64,000 nucleotides of DNA from Streptomyces sulfonofaciens (GTDB lineage Bacteria; Actinomycetota; Actinomycetes; Streptomycetales; Streptomycetaceae), in contig NZ_BNCD01000003.1 of the NCBI RefSeq assembly GCF_014656295.1, forward strand, positions 348,155 to 412,154, read 5' to 3'. Shown one piece after another: positions 19,872 through 28,052 of this stretch. Position 1 is the stretch's first letter. Each line of letters opens with the position of its first letter. Under the pieces are notes generated by a model, which saw only the letters and a list, made by a program, of their open reading frames with translations, searched no databases and was not told the origin of the DNA. Made by a program: the position numbers and the translations under genes.

Positions 19872-19952
19872 CCGGGATGGGGCGAATGGCCAATTCCGCG
19901 GCATTCACGCGGAGTTGATCTTTAATGTTCACCCGAAGGTGGCTCTGTGCCG

Positions 19953-20696
19953 TCAAGCCTCGTCAAGGCCCCTTTCGATGGCATAGCGGACGAGTTCCAC
20001 ACGGTTGTGCAACTGGAGCTTGCCCAGGGTGTTCTGGACGTGGTTCTGCACGGTGCGGTGCGAGATGACGAGGCGCTCGGCGATCTGCTTGTAGCTCAGA
20101 CCCTTGGCCACCAGCCGCAGCACCTCACGCTCCCGGTCCGTCAGCCGGGGCGCCCCCGGCTCGTCGGGTGCGGCGGGCGCGGGCTCGGCGGCCAGCCTGC
20201 GGTACTCCCCGAGCACCAGACCCGCGAGGCCGGGCGTGAAGACGGGGTCGCCCGCCGCGGTCCTGCGCACCGCGTCGATCAGCTCCTGCGTGGAGGCCGA
20301 CTTGAGCAGATAGCCGGTGGCACCCGACTTCACCGCCTCCAGCACGTCGGCGTGCTCCCCGCTCGCGGACAGTACGAGGACGCGCAGGGCGGGGTCCGCA
20401 CCGACGAGCTCCTTGCACACCGCCACACCGGGCTTGAGGGGGAGGTTGAGGTCGAGCACCAGGACGTCGGGGCCGGTGGCCCGGGCCCGGCGCACGGCCT
20501 GCTCGCCGTCGCCCGCCACGGCCACCACCTCGAATCCGGCCTCGGCCAGGTCCCGGGCGACGGCATCGCGCCACATGGGGTGGTCGTCGACCACCATCAC
20601 CTTCAGGGACGCCGGGGACGCTGCCGCGGCCGCCGCCTCCGGCGCGCCGTCCGCTCCCCTCGCCTGCGGCCCGTTCTCCCCGCGCCCCTCGCGCAC
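19953..20696 (-). CDS. macR: LuxR-family response regulator, MacR-type
   Basis: A 247-residue response regulator. After about 30 Ala/Gly-rich residues comes a receiver domain with the acidic pair VVDDHP, the phospho-acceptor Asp in VLVLDLNLP, LSASG and the GYLLKS Lys. The C-terminal domain is a LuxR/NarL helix-turn-helix: LTDREREVLRLVAKGLSYKQIAERL. The GTG start is one base beyond the stop of the upstream kinase gene, so the two are co-transcribed. Order and sequence correspond to the S. coelicolor MacRS system (SCO2120/SCO2121), reported to influence actinorhodin and morphology. The orthology is from memory. Confidence 0.92.
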   Translation of the reverse strand: MREGRGENGPQARGADGAPEAAAAAASPASLKVMVVDDHPMWRDAVARDLAEAGFEVVAVAGDGEQAVRRARATGPDVLVLDLNLPLKPGVAVCKELVGADPALRVLVLSASGEHADVLEAVKSGATGYLLKSASTQELIDAVRRTAAGDPVFTPGLAGLVLGEYRRLAAEPAPAAPDEPGAPRLTDREREVLRLVAKGLSYKQIAERLVISHRTVQNHVQNTLGKLQLHNRVELVRYAIERGLDEA

Positions 20697-20697
20697 C

Positions 20698-22023
20698 TCA
20701 TCCCGCCTTCCCCCGCGGGGCCGCCCGCCGCGGAACCGTCAGTTCGACCTCTGTGCCCTGGCCCGGTACCGAGACCAGCTCGGCCCGGCCCCCGATGTCC
20801 CGCAGCCGTCCCCTGATCGACAGCGCCACCCCGAGCCTGCCCTCCCCCACCGCCTCGGCGAGCCTGCCCTCCGGGATGCCGGGCCCGTCGTCGCGGACGG
20901 TGACGACCACCGCGTCGGGCTCGTCCTCGACCAGGATCCAGGCGCGCGCCCGCTCCCCGGCGTGCCTGCGGACGTTGTCCAGCGCCGCGCCGACCGCGGC
21001 CGCCAGTTCCCCGGCGGCCGGCGCGGGCAGCGGCACAGGCGCGCCCGGCTCGGAGAACGTCACGCGGGAGCCGGCGTACGGGGCGAGCAGGGACCGCACG
21101 TCGACGGGCCCGTCGACGGGACCGGCATCGGCGGCTCCTGACTCGTCCGCGCCGGTCTCCTGCCCGCCGGTTGCCGCGGCGCCCGCCGTACCGCCGCCCC
21201 GCGCCGCGCCACGACCGCCCGCGCGGCCGGTGCCCGTCCGCCCACCGCCGTGCGCGACCGCCGCGGCGGGGCCGCCGGCCGCGCCGGCGACCCGGACCAG
21301 GCCGCTGGTGACCAGGGCGCGCAGCGCGGCCTCCTGCTCCCCCGCGAGGCGGCCCAGCTCCGCGGCCTCGCCGCCCAGGGCGCGGCTGCGGCGCTGCACC
21401 ATCGCAAGGACCTGCAGGACGCCGTCGTGGATGTCGCGGGCCAGGCGCTCACGCTCCCGGGTGGCGGCCTCGATCTCCAGTGCGCGGGCCAGGGTGCGTT
21501 CCGAGGCCCGGGCCACCTCGACGACGTAACCGATCGCGATCGCCGCGACCCACACCAGCAGGACGTTGTGCAGGGTGGCGCGGCTGAGGGCGCCGCGCTG
21601 CACGATGTCGGCGGCGCCGACGAGGACCGCGGCCCCCGCGGCCCAGCGCCAGCCGCCCTTGAGCGCGAACGCCAGCACCGAGCCGGCCGTCCAGATGCTC
21701 GGCAGGGTCGGGGCGCCCGCCACGATCCGGGCGTGCTCGGCGGCGACCGGGGTGAGCAGGATGCCGGACAGCGCGAGGGTGAGGTCGACCGCGAGGAACC
21801 GGCGCGTACAGGCCGCCGCGCCGGTCACACAGCGCCAGGTGGCGGCCGTCCAGGCGGCCAGCACCGCGAAGTAGGCGATGGCGACGGCGGGCCGCGCGAA
21901 CATCTCGTGGGAGAAGGCGAAGAGACCTATGGCGTAGAGCAGGGTTACCGGGCGGTAGACGGCGAGCGCACGCCACAGCGGCTGCTCGACCGACATCCTG
22001 ATGACCTTCTCGCGCCCCGCCAT
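20698..22023 (-). CDS. macS: Sensor histidine kinase, MacS-type
   Basis: A 441-residue NarX/DesK-class kinase. The N-terminal 180 residues carry five or six hydrophobic helices (a MacS-type membrane domain). Then comes the HisKA_3 box RERLARDIHDGVLQVLAMVQ with the phospho-acceptor His, a Gly/Ala/Thr-rich insert of about 80 residues, and the HATPase with NVRRHAG, RDDGPGIPEGRL and GRAELVSVPGQGTEVELTVP. The ATG at 22023 follows GAGGGGCGG at about seven bases; a longer frame begins 11 codons earlier. It forms an operon with the response regulator. The signal is unknown. Confidence 0.92.
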   Translation of the reverse strand: MAGREKVIRMSVEQPLWRALAVYRPVTLLYAIGLFAFSHEMFARPAVAIAYFAVLAAWTAATWRCVTGAAACTRRFLAVDLTLALSGILLTPVAAEHARIVAGAPTLPSIWTAGSVLAFALKGGWRWAAGAAVLVGAADIVQRGALSRATLHNVLLVWVAAIAIGYVVEVARASERTLARALEIEAATRERERLARDIHDGVLQVLAMVQRRSRALGGEAAELGRLAGEQEAALRALVTSGLVRVAGAAGGPAAAVAHGGGRTGTGRAGGRGAARGGGTAGAAATGGQETGADESGAADAGPVDGPVDVRSLLAPYAGSRVTFSEPGAPVPLPAPAAGELAAAVGAALDNVRRHAGERARAWILVEDEPDAVVVTVRDDGPGIPEGRLAEAVGEGRLGVALSIRGRLRDIGGRAELVSVPGQGTEVELTVPRRAAPRGKAG

Positions 22024-22060
22024 GCCCCGCCCCTCGATGGACCCCGCCCCGGTCAACCGC

Positions 22061-22801
22061 CTACGCGGCGCGGGTCCTTCCCGTCCTGCCCGCCTTGTCC
22101 GCCCGCTCCTGCTTGGCGGCCTCGGCGATCCGGCGCTTGGCGGCGGTCGCGTAGATGTCCACGTACTCCTGTCCGGAGAGCTTCATGATCTCGTACATCA
22201 CCTCGTCGGTCACCGCCCGCAGCACGAACCGGTCGTGCTCCATGCCCTGGTAGCGGCTGAAGTCCAGCGGCCTGCCAATGCGGATGCCCGGGCGCATCAG
22301 CTTGGGGACGACCTTGCCGGGCGGCTGGATCTTCTCGGTGTCGATCATCGCTACCGGGATGACGGGCACGCCCGCGGCGAGCGCCACGCGCGCGAGGCCG
22401 CCCGGCTTGCCGCGGTAGAGCCGCCCGTCGGGCGAGCGGGTGCCCTCCGGGTAGATGCCGAACAGCTCACCGCGCTCCAGGACCTCGATACCGCTTCTGA
22501 TCGCCGCCTCGCCCGCGCCGCGCACGCCCGAGCGGTCCACCGGGAGCTGGCCCACGCCCTTGAAGAAGGCGGCCGTCATCCGGCCCTTGATGCCGGGTGT
22601 GGTGAAGTACTCGGCCTTGGCGATGAAGGTGACCTTCCGGTCGAGCACGGCGGGCAGGAAGAAGGAGTCGGAGAACGACAGATGGTTGCTGGCCAGGATC
22701 GCGGGGCCCTCGGCTGGAATGTTGGCGATGCCTTCCACCCAGGGCCGGAAGGCGAGCTTCAGCGATCCCCCGAGGGAGAACTTCATTGCGCCGTAGATCA
22801 C
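22061..22801 (-). CDS. 1-acyl-sn-glycerol-3-phosphate acyltransferase family protein
   Basis: A 246-residue PlsC-type membrane-associated acyltransferase. It has the catalytic NHLSFSD (HX4D), IAKAEYF, GQLPVDRSG and FGIYPEGTRSPDGRLYRGK with the substrate EGTR motif, then VIPVAMIDTEKIQPPG. The GTG at 22801 is preceded five bases upstream by AGGAGG. Likely it acylates lysophosphatidic acid or another glycerolipid in phospholipid synthesis. M. tuberculosis Rv2182c, in the corresponding position, belongs to the same family. It lies 37 bases upstream of macS on the same strand. Confidence 0.93.
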   Translation of the reverse strand: MIYGAMKFSLGGSLKLAFRPWVEGIANIPAEGPAILASNHLSFSDSFFLPAVLDRKVTFIAKAEYFTTPGIKGRMTAAFFKGVGQLPVDRSGVRGAGEAAIRSGIEVLERGELFGIYPEGTRSPDGRLYRGKPGGLARVALAAGVPVIPVAMIDTEKIQPPGKVVPKLMRPGIRIGRPLDFSRYQGMEHDRFVLRAVTDEVMYEIMKLSGQEYVDIYATAAKRRIAEAAKQERADKAGRTGRTRAA

Positions 22802-23066
22802 CGGGGCCTCCTGTGTCTGTGGGTCCGACCATACCCGGACCGCGCCCGTCCACCCCGCGCCAGCTCCCGGAACGGCCCTGGTCGGTGTCGGTGGGGTCGC
22901 GTACGGTGAAGTACGCCGTGTCGGTGGGCGCCGAGCGTCCGGCCGTCCACCGCCCGGGGTGCCCGGCGCTGCCCGCGTGCCCCGCCGCCCCACCGCACGG
23001 ACCCGCCCGACCGCAGGTCCCCGCCCGCACGGGCAGGCCGTACCCACACGAACAGGAGACCCGAAG

Positions 23067-23846
23067 GTGCCGGTACTCCCCGGAGCCGAGCCGTACCGCC
23101 ACGACGGCGGGGACGTCGGCGTGCTCCTCTGCCACGGTTTCACCGGTTCCCCGCAGTCGCTGCGCCCCTGGGCCGAGTACCTGGCCGGGCACGGACTGAC
23201 GGTGTCGCTGCCGCTGCTGCCCGGGCACGGCACCCGCTGGGAGGACATGCAGCTCACCGGCTGGCAGGACTGGTACGCGGAGGTGGACCGCGAGTTGCGT
23301 GCGCTCGGCGAGCGGTGCGCGCGGGTCTTCGTGTTCGGGCTCTCCATGGGCGGCGCGCTGGCCCTGCGGCTCGCGGCCCGGCACGGCGCGGCGGTGTCGG
23401 GGATCGTGGTGGTCAACCCGGCGGTCAGGGTGCACGGCGCCGCCTCGTACGCCCTGCCCCTCGCCCGGCACTTCGTGCGCTCGGCGCGGGGCCTGACCGA
23501 CGACATCGCCAGACCGGGCCACCACGAGCTCGGCTACGACCGGGTGCCGCTGCAGAGCGCGTACTCGGTGCGCCGGTTCTTCCGGCTGGTGGACGGCGAG
23601 CTGCCGCAGGTCACGCAGCCGCTGCTGCTGCTGCGCAGCACCCGGGACCACGTGGTGCCGCCGGCGGACTCGGCACGCGTGCTCAGCAGGGTCTCGTCCA
23701 CGGACGTCACCGAGACCCTGCTGGAACAGAGCTACCACGTCGCGACGTTGGACCACGACGCGGACCGGATCTTCGAGGACAGCCTCGCGTTCATCGGCCG
23801 GCTCGCCCCCAGTCTCGGCAAGGAAGGGACGGCCACCGGTGGCTGA
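23067..23846 (+). CDS. Alpha/beta-hydrolase, carboxylesterase/monoglyceride lipase type
   Basis: A 259-residue serine hydrolase similar to Est30-type carboxylesterases. It shows the oxyanion-hole segment LLCHGFTGSPQSLRPWAEYLAGHG, LPGHGTRWEDM, the nucleophile elbow GLSMGG, the acid in RSTRDHVVPP and the His in SYHVATLDHD. No signal peptide is visible. The GTG at 23067 has AGGAG eight bases upstream. It overlaps the following gene by eight bases and lies divergent to the acyltransferase, which suggests a lipid-related role, though the substrate cannot be told. Confidence 0.92.
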   Translation: MPVLPGAEPYRHDGGDVGVLLCHGFTGSPQSLRPWAEYLAGHGLTVSLPLLPGHGTRWEDMQLTGWQDWYAEVDRELRALGERCARVFVFGLSMGGALALRLAARHGAAVSGIVVVNPAVRVHGAASYALPLARHFVRSARGLTDDIARPGHHELGYDRVPLQSAYSVRRFFRLVDGELPQVTQPLLLLRSTRDHVVPPADSARVLSRVSSTDVTETLLEQSYHVATLDHDADRIFEDSLAFIGRLAPSLGKEGTATGG

Positions 23847-24972
23847 GCAGGACGGACCTCGCCCCGACTTCGACCGCGAGGAGCGCCGGGCGCCCGAGGA
23901 GGGCGCCACGGGCCCCGTGCGGCCCGGCCCCGGCGCAGCCGGGCCGGCTGTGCCCGAGCCCGCGGCGGTGGGGCCCGCACCCGCCGAGCCCACCGCCCCC
24001 GAGCCCGGCCCCGCGGAGGCCGCGGCCCCCGAGGGCGCCGCCCCGGACGCCGCGGCAGCACCCGGCACCGGGGACGCGATCGGTGCCGACGCGGTGGCCG
24101 CGGAACCGGCACTGCCGGACGGGCACTCCTCCCAGGCCGAGACCGGACCGGGGCGCGCGACGGACCAGGACGCGCCCGGGGCGACCGGCGGGCCGGGCAC
24201 AACCGGGCCCTCGGCCGCTCAGGAGCCCTTCGGCCCCGTGCAGGAACCCTTCGGCCCCGTGGAGAAGCCCTTCGGTCCCGTGCAGGAACCGTTCGGCGCC
24301 GTGCGGGAACCCGCCCGGAAGGATCCCGCCGGCGTGGCGGGACCGGGCGGGGAACCGGGCGCGGAGGAGCCCGCCGAGGCGGGCGCACCCGGCTTCGACG
24401 AGGACGCCGCGTGGGCCGCCATCGTCGCCGGGTACGGGGAGGAGCCGCCCGACCCGCCGGGCGCCAAGCCCTTCAAGCCCATCGAGGACCTGCTCCTGCC
24501 GGAGCCGGAGCCGGGGCCGGGCACCGCGGACGGCGGCACCGGGCGCCGCCCCGGCGCGGACGCCGCCGAGGAGGCCGCCGAGGGCGGCGCGGACGGCACG
24601 GACCCAGGCAAGCCCCCGCGCCCCGGGCACCCGCTCGGCGGCTCGGTCGCCTTCGCCCCCGGCGTGGGCCCGCGCGACTACCGCCCGGCGCGGCCGTCCG
24701 GCGGCGAGGACGAGGCCGACGACGAGGGCCACTTCATACCGCCGGAGCCGCCCCCGCTGCCCGCGGCGGACACCACCGCCAGGTTCGGTTGGCTCGCTGT
24801 GCTCGGCGGCCCTCTCCTGCTGCTGCTCAGCGTGCTGTTCGGCTGGCAGATGACGTGGTGGCTGGCGACACTCGGGATCGGCGGCTTCGTCGGCGGCTTC
24901 GTCACCCTGGTGGTGCGGATGAACCCGGGTGACGAGGACGACGACGATCCGGGCCGCGGCGCGGTCGTCTGA
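23839..24972 (+). CDS. Pro/Ala/Glu-rich protein with two C-terminal membrane helices
   Basis: A 377-residue protein that I do not recognise. About 310 residues of acidic, Pro/Gly/Ala-rich, probably disordered sequence are followed by two helices (LAVLGGPLLLLLSVLFGW and WWLATLGIGGFVGGFVTLVV) and a DEDDDD tail. An EPFGPV hexapeptide is repeated four times near residues 132-156. A conserved-looking patch (AAIVAGYGEEPPD) precedes the anchor. The GTG start lies inside the last codons of the esterase gene, so the two genes are translationally coupled. A tail-anchored adaptor role is possible but unsupported. Confidence 0.8.
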   Translation: MAEQDGPRPDFDREERRAPEEGATGPVRPGPGAAGPAVPEPAAVGPAPAEPTAPEPGPAEAAAPEGAAPDAAAAPGTGDAIGADAVAAEPALPDGHSSQAETGPGRATDQDAPGATGGPGTTGPSAAQEPFGPVQEPFGPVEKPFGPVQEPFGAVREPARKDPAGVAGPGGEPGAEEPAEAGAPGFDEDAAWAAIVAGYGEEPPDPPGAKPFKPIEDLLLPEPEPGPGTADGGTGRRPGADAAEEAAEGGADGTDPGKPPRPGHPLGGSVAFAPGVGPRDYRPARPSGGEDEADDEGHFIPPEPPPLPAADTTARFGWLAVLGGPLLLLLSVLFGWQMTWWLATLGIGGFVGGFVTLVVRMNPGDEDDDDPGRGAVV

Positions 24973-25350
24973 GCACAGGGCAGGACCCGCCCGGGGCCCG
25001 CGGCAGAGCAAGGGCGCAGCCCGTGCCTTCGCGGCAGCCCGCGCCTTCGCGGCGCCCTGACGAACGGAGGGCGTCGCAGCCGGGCGCCGGGTGTCGGCAG
25101 CCGCACGGCCGGACCCGGCAGGACGACGCCAGGGTGGTCGAGCGGTATGCGCGGCGCCCACCGGCCGTGCCCGGCCTCCGTCGCCCACGAGCGCTTCGGG
25201 TCGCCGACGGTCCGCCGGGGCGGGCGCGGCCGGGGCGGGGCGTGCGCAAGGAGACCGCGCGCAGCCGTCGTGCCCGGGCGGCCCGTTTCGCCACCGGGTG
25301 GAGCGGCGCCCGTGGAGCGGTGAACGCCGCCGGCCCCGGCGCGACGGGCG
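24973..25350. other. Gene-free region between convergent genes
   Basis: A 378-base GC-rich stretch between the tail-anchored protein and the EEP enzyme. A short direct repeat (GCGCCTTCGCGGC) occurs at about 25029-25055. Open frames here are Arg/Pro-rich and unlike any family I know. I see no clear terminator. Confidence 0.5.
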
Positions 25351-26127
25351 CTAGTCGCCCGCCGGCGGGATCCTGAGCGCCGCCAGGACCGGAAGGTGGT
25401 CCGTGGCCGCCCTCAGATCCTGGTGGCGCACGCCCGGCAGGTCCCTGGGCACGCCGCAGGCCAGCACCTCCACGCCCTCCGTGGCGAAGATCGCGTCGAT
25501 CCGCTGTCGCGGCCCCGTGGCCGGCGCGGTGTGCTCCGCGCCCCAGGGCGCAAGGGCCCAGCAGTCCCGAAGGGCCCCGGCGAGACGGCCGAACGTCCGC
25601 CCCCCGGGACGGTCGTTGAGGTCGCCGCCGGCGACGGCGTAGGGCACGTCGAGGCCGTGCAGATGGTTGAGGAGCATCCCGGCCTGGGCGTAGCGCTCCT
25701 CGTCCTGGAGCGAGAGATGGCAGCTCAGGACGCCGAGGCGGGCCCGGCCGAAGCGGACCACGGCCGTGGCGAAGCCGCGCCGGTGCAGGCCCGGGGCGCG
25801 CGGCAGCAGTACGTCCTCGCTGCGCTCCACGGTGGCGCGCAGCGAGCAGAGCAGTGCGGGCCCCGCGGCCGGGGCGCCGCCCGAGAGGATCACGAGTCCG
25901 GACCGGGACGCCAGCCGAGCCAGCTTCTTGCGCCACCGGAAGAACCTCGGCGCCTCCTGCACCAGCACCAGGTCTGGAGCGCAAGCCCGGATCACCCGCG
26001 CGAGGGCGTCCGTGTCGTCCCGTATCGACCGGATGTTGTAACTGAGCACCCGGATGACGGCGGAACCGTCCTCCTCGGTACGGGAGCCGGGCATCGGCCT
26101 GGTGTCGCTGGATGTGCTGGTGGGCAT
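25351..26127 (-). CDS. Endonuclease/exonuclease/phosphatase family protein
   Basis: A 258-residue EEP-fold metallohydrolase. Motifs run VLSYNIRSI, DLVLVQEAP with the metal Glu, VLSCHLSLQ, VAGGDLNDRPGG (the catalytic GD-N) and ATDHLPVLAAL with the final Asp-His. There is no signal peptide, so it is probably cytoplasmic. Substrates in the fold range from DNA to phosphoinositides and sphingomyelin and cannot be chosen here. The ATG at 26127 is used. A TATCTT box eight bases before suggests a leaderless transcript, and no Shine-Dalgarno is seen. Confidence 0.88.
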   Translation of the reverse strand: MPTSTSSDTRPMPGSRTEEDGSAVIRVLSYNIRSIRDDTDALARVIRACAPDLVLVQEAPRFFRWRKKLARLASRSGLVILSGGAPAAGPALLCSLRATVERSEDVLLPRAPGLHRRGFATAVVRFGRARLGVLSCHLSLQDEERYAQAGMLLNHLHGLDVPYAVAGGDLNDRPGGRTFGRLAGALRDCWALAPWGAEHTAPATGPRQRIDAIFATEGVEVLACGVPRDLPGVRHQDLRAATDHLPVLAALRIPPAGD

Positions 26128-26245
26128 GGCGATCAAGATACGGGAAGCGGTGCGGGCACCTCACCCCGCCGGCGGCGGACGACAGCGGACGGCGGCGGGC
26201 AAAGGCGGCGGGGCCGGGCACCTGACGGGCCCGGCCGAGGCGGTG

Positions 26246-27187
26246 TCAGCCCTGCCTGGCGAGGTCGGCCGCACCGACCAGGCCGGCCTTGTTCCCCAAC
26301 TGGGCGGCCAGCACCTGGGCGTGCGGGCGCCACTGCCCGCCGATCAGCCAGCGCCGGAAGGACTTGCGGATGGGTTCGAGCACCAGCTCGCCCTCGTCCG
26401 AGACGCCACCGCCGACGATGAACGCGGACGGGTCGAAGAGGGAGGCCAGATCGGCGAGTCCGGCACCGGCCCAGCGGGCCAGCTCGCGGAACGAGTCGAC
26501 CGCGACCGGATCGCCGTGCCGGGCCGCCTCGCTGACGTGCCGGCCCTCGATGCCGTCCGGGGTGCCGTCGCCGAGGCGGAGCAGTGTCTCGGCGTTCTCC
26601 GGGGTGGCGTTGGCGCGCTGCTTCGCGTACCGCACCAGAGCCCGTCCTGACGCGTACTGCTCCCAGCAGCCCTGGCTGCCGCAGCCGCACAGCAGGCCGT
26701 CCGGTACGACGCGGATGTGGCCGAACTCGGCGGCCACGCCGAAGCGTCCGCGCCGGAGCTTGTTGCCGATGATGATGCCGCCGCCGAGACCGGTGCCGAG
26801 CGTGATGCAGATGACGTCGTCGTGGCCCTGGCCCGCGCCGAAGCGGTACTCGCCCCACGCCGCGGCGTTCGCGTCGTTCTCCACCACGACCGGCATGCCC
26901 ACGCGCTGCTCGACCTTGTCCTTCAGCGGCTCGTGACGCCAGTGGACATTGGGCGCGAAGAGCACGGTGGCACGCTTGTCGTCCACGTAGCCGGCGGCCC
27001 CGATGCCGACGGCCTCGATCTCGTGCCCCTCTCCGGCGCCGGTGACGGCCGCGCAGATCGCGTCGACGATGCCCTCGGCGGTCGACGGGGTGGGCACGGT
27101 GTGCGTCTCGAGGATCGAACCCTCTTCGTCGACCACTCCGGCCGCGATCTTCGTGCCGCCGATGTCCACCCCGATGGTGAGTCCCAT
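26246..27187 (-). CDS. glkA: Glucokinase (ROK family)
   Basis: Phosphorylates glucose with ATP and, in S. coelicolor, also mediates carbon catabolite repression. The 313 residues begin MGLTIGVDIGGTKIAAGVVD (ATP loop). NDANAAAWGE and the catalytic EFGHIRV are present, followed by the zinc-binding CGCGSQGCWEQYASG of the ROK signature and a C-terminal IVGGGVSDEG. The sequence corresponds closely to Streptomyces GlkA. The upstream gene at 27241 matches the partner SCO2127 locus, thought to affect glucose repression. Confidence 0.97.
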   Translation of the reverse strand: MGLTIGVDIGGTKIAAGVVDEEGSILETHTVPTPSTAEGIVDAICAAVTGAGEGHEIEAVGIGAAGYVDDKRATVLFAPNVHWRHEPLKDKVEQRVGMPVVVENDANAAAWGEYRFGAGQGHDDVICITLGTGLGGGIIIGNKLRRGRFGVAAEFGHIRVVPDGLLCGCGSQGCWEQYASGRALVRYAKQRANATPENAETLLRLGDGTPDGIEGRHVSEAARHGDPVAVDSFRELARWAGAGLADLASLFDPSAFIVGGGVSDEGELVLEPIRKSFRRWLIGGQWRPHAQVLAAQLGNKAGLVGAADLARQG

Positions 27188-27240
27188 GTGTCCCTCAGTT
27201 CCGGTCGAGCCCCGCTACGGCCAACCGTACCCGAGCGGAG

Positions 27241-27939
27241 TCAGTCCAGGTCGATGTGTTCGCCTGGTCCCGGGCCCTCGTCGCGCCGGTCAGGGCCGGT
27301 TCCGTGACCGCCGTGGTCCGGGTGGGCGGAGGTGCCGCCGTGGTCCCCGCCGCCGTCCCGGCGGGAGCCGGGGGCGCGGGTCCAGCGTTGCTCCTGGGCG
27401 GCCACGGCGGAGCGGTAGGCGGCGAGGAGTTCGGAACCGGCGGCGGCGAGATGGTCGAAGACATCCGGATTGCGCTGGATGACCGGATCCACCGCGGCCC
27501 TGGCCTGCCGGACGGCCTGCTGCACCACCTGCTGCGCGGCGCCCTGCGCGGCCATCCCGAACAGGGGCGCGGCCGCCCCGGACAGACCGGAGAGCTTGTC
27601 GGCCACGGCGTCGACCAGCCTGCGCAGTTCCTCGGCGGCGGATCCGGGCGGCGGGCCGTACCTGGCGCGGCGGCGCGCCTGCTCCTCGGCGAGGTCCTCG
27701 GCGCAGGCCGCGGCCCACGCGCCGGCGTCGGGCGGACCGACCGGGTCGTGCCCGGCCCGGCCCTCCTCCCGGTGGCCGGTGCCGCGCTCCCGGTCCGGGT
27801 CGGCGTGGCCGCCGGCCGCGTCCCGCCGGTGCTGCGGGCCTTCCTGGTGCTGCCGTTCCTGCTGGTGCTGCCGGCCCTGCCGGCCCGGGGTCTCCCACGG
27901 GTCCTCGGGGAGGTCCGGGCGCTCGGCGGCTTCGCTCAT
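27241..27939 (-). CDS. DUF5304-type protein upstream of glkA (SCO2127-like)
   Basis: A 232-residue soluble protein. About 75 Gln/Gly/Arg-rich residues precede an alpha-helical core (GAWAAACAEDLAEEQARRRARYGPPPG, EELRRLVDAVADKLSGL, then AQQVVQQAVRQARAAVDPVIQRNPDVFDHLAAAGSELLAAYR by position about 95-195) and a charged Gly/His-rich tail. I associate the core with DUF5304. ATG at 27939 has GGGAG ten bases upstream. In S. coelicolor the gene at this place, SCO2127, has been linked to glucose kinase activity and carbon repression; equivalence here rests on position and length. Confidence 0.8.
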   Translation of the reverse strand: MSEAAERPDLPEDPWETPGRQGRQHQQERQHQEGPQHRRDAAGGHADPDRERGTGHREEGRAGHDPVGPPDAGAWAAACAEDLAEEQARRRARYGPPPGSAAEELRRLVDAVADKLSGLSGAAAPLFGMAAQGAAQQVVQQAVRQARAAVDPVIQRNPDVFDHLAAAGSELLAAYRSAVAAQEQRWTRAPGSRRDGGGDHGGTSAHPDHGGHGTGPDRRDEGPGPGEHIDLD

Positions 27940-28052
27940 GGCGGTCTGACTCCCGCGGACGGATCTGGGCTTCGTACCTTCGACGGTACCGGACCGCGGG
28001 TGCTCCGTTCACGGGACGTGCGCAACGCGGCAGGCCGCGGTGCGGGAACGGG

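Noticed and set aside
24973..25350. Small plus-strand frame of 117 codons starting near 25023
   Set aside because: Arg/Pro-rich, no Shine-Dalgarno, runs antisense into the next gene end; no evidence for a protein.
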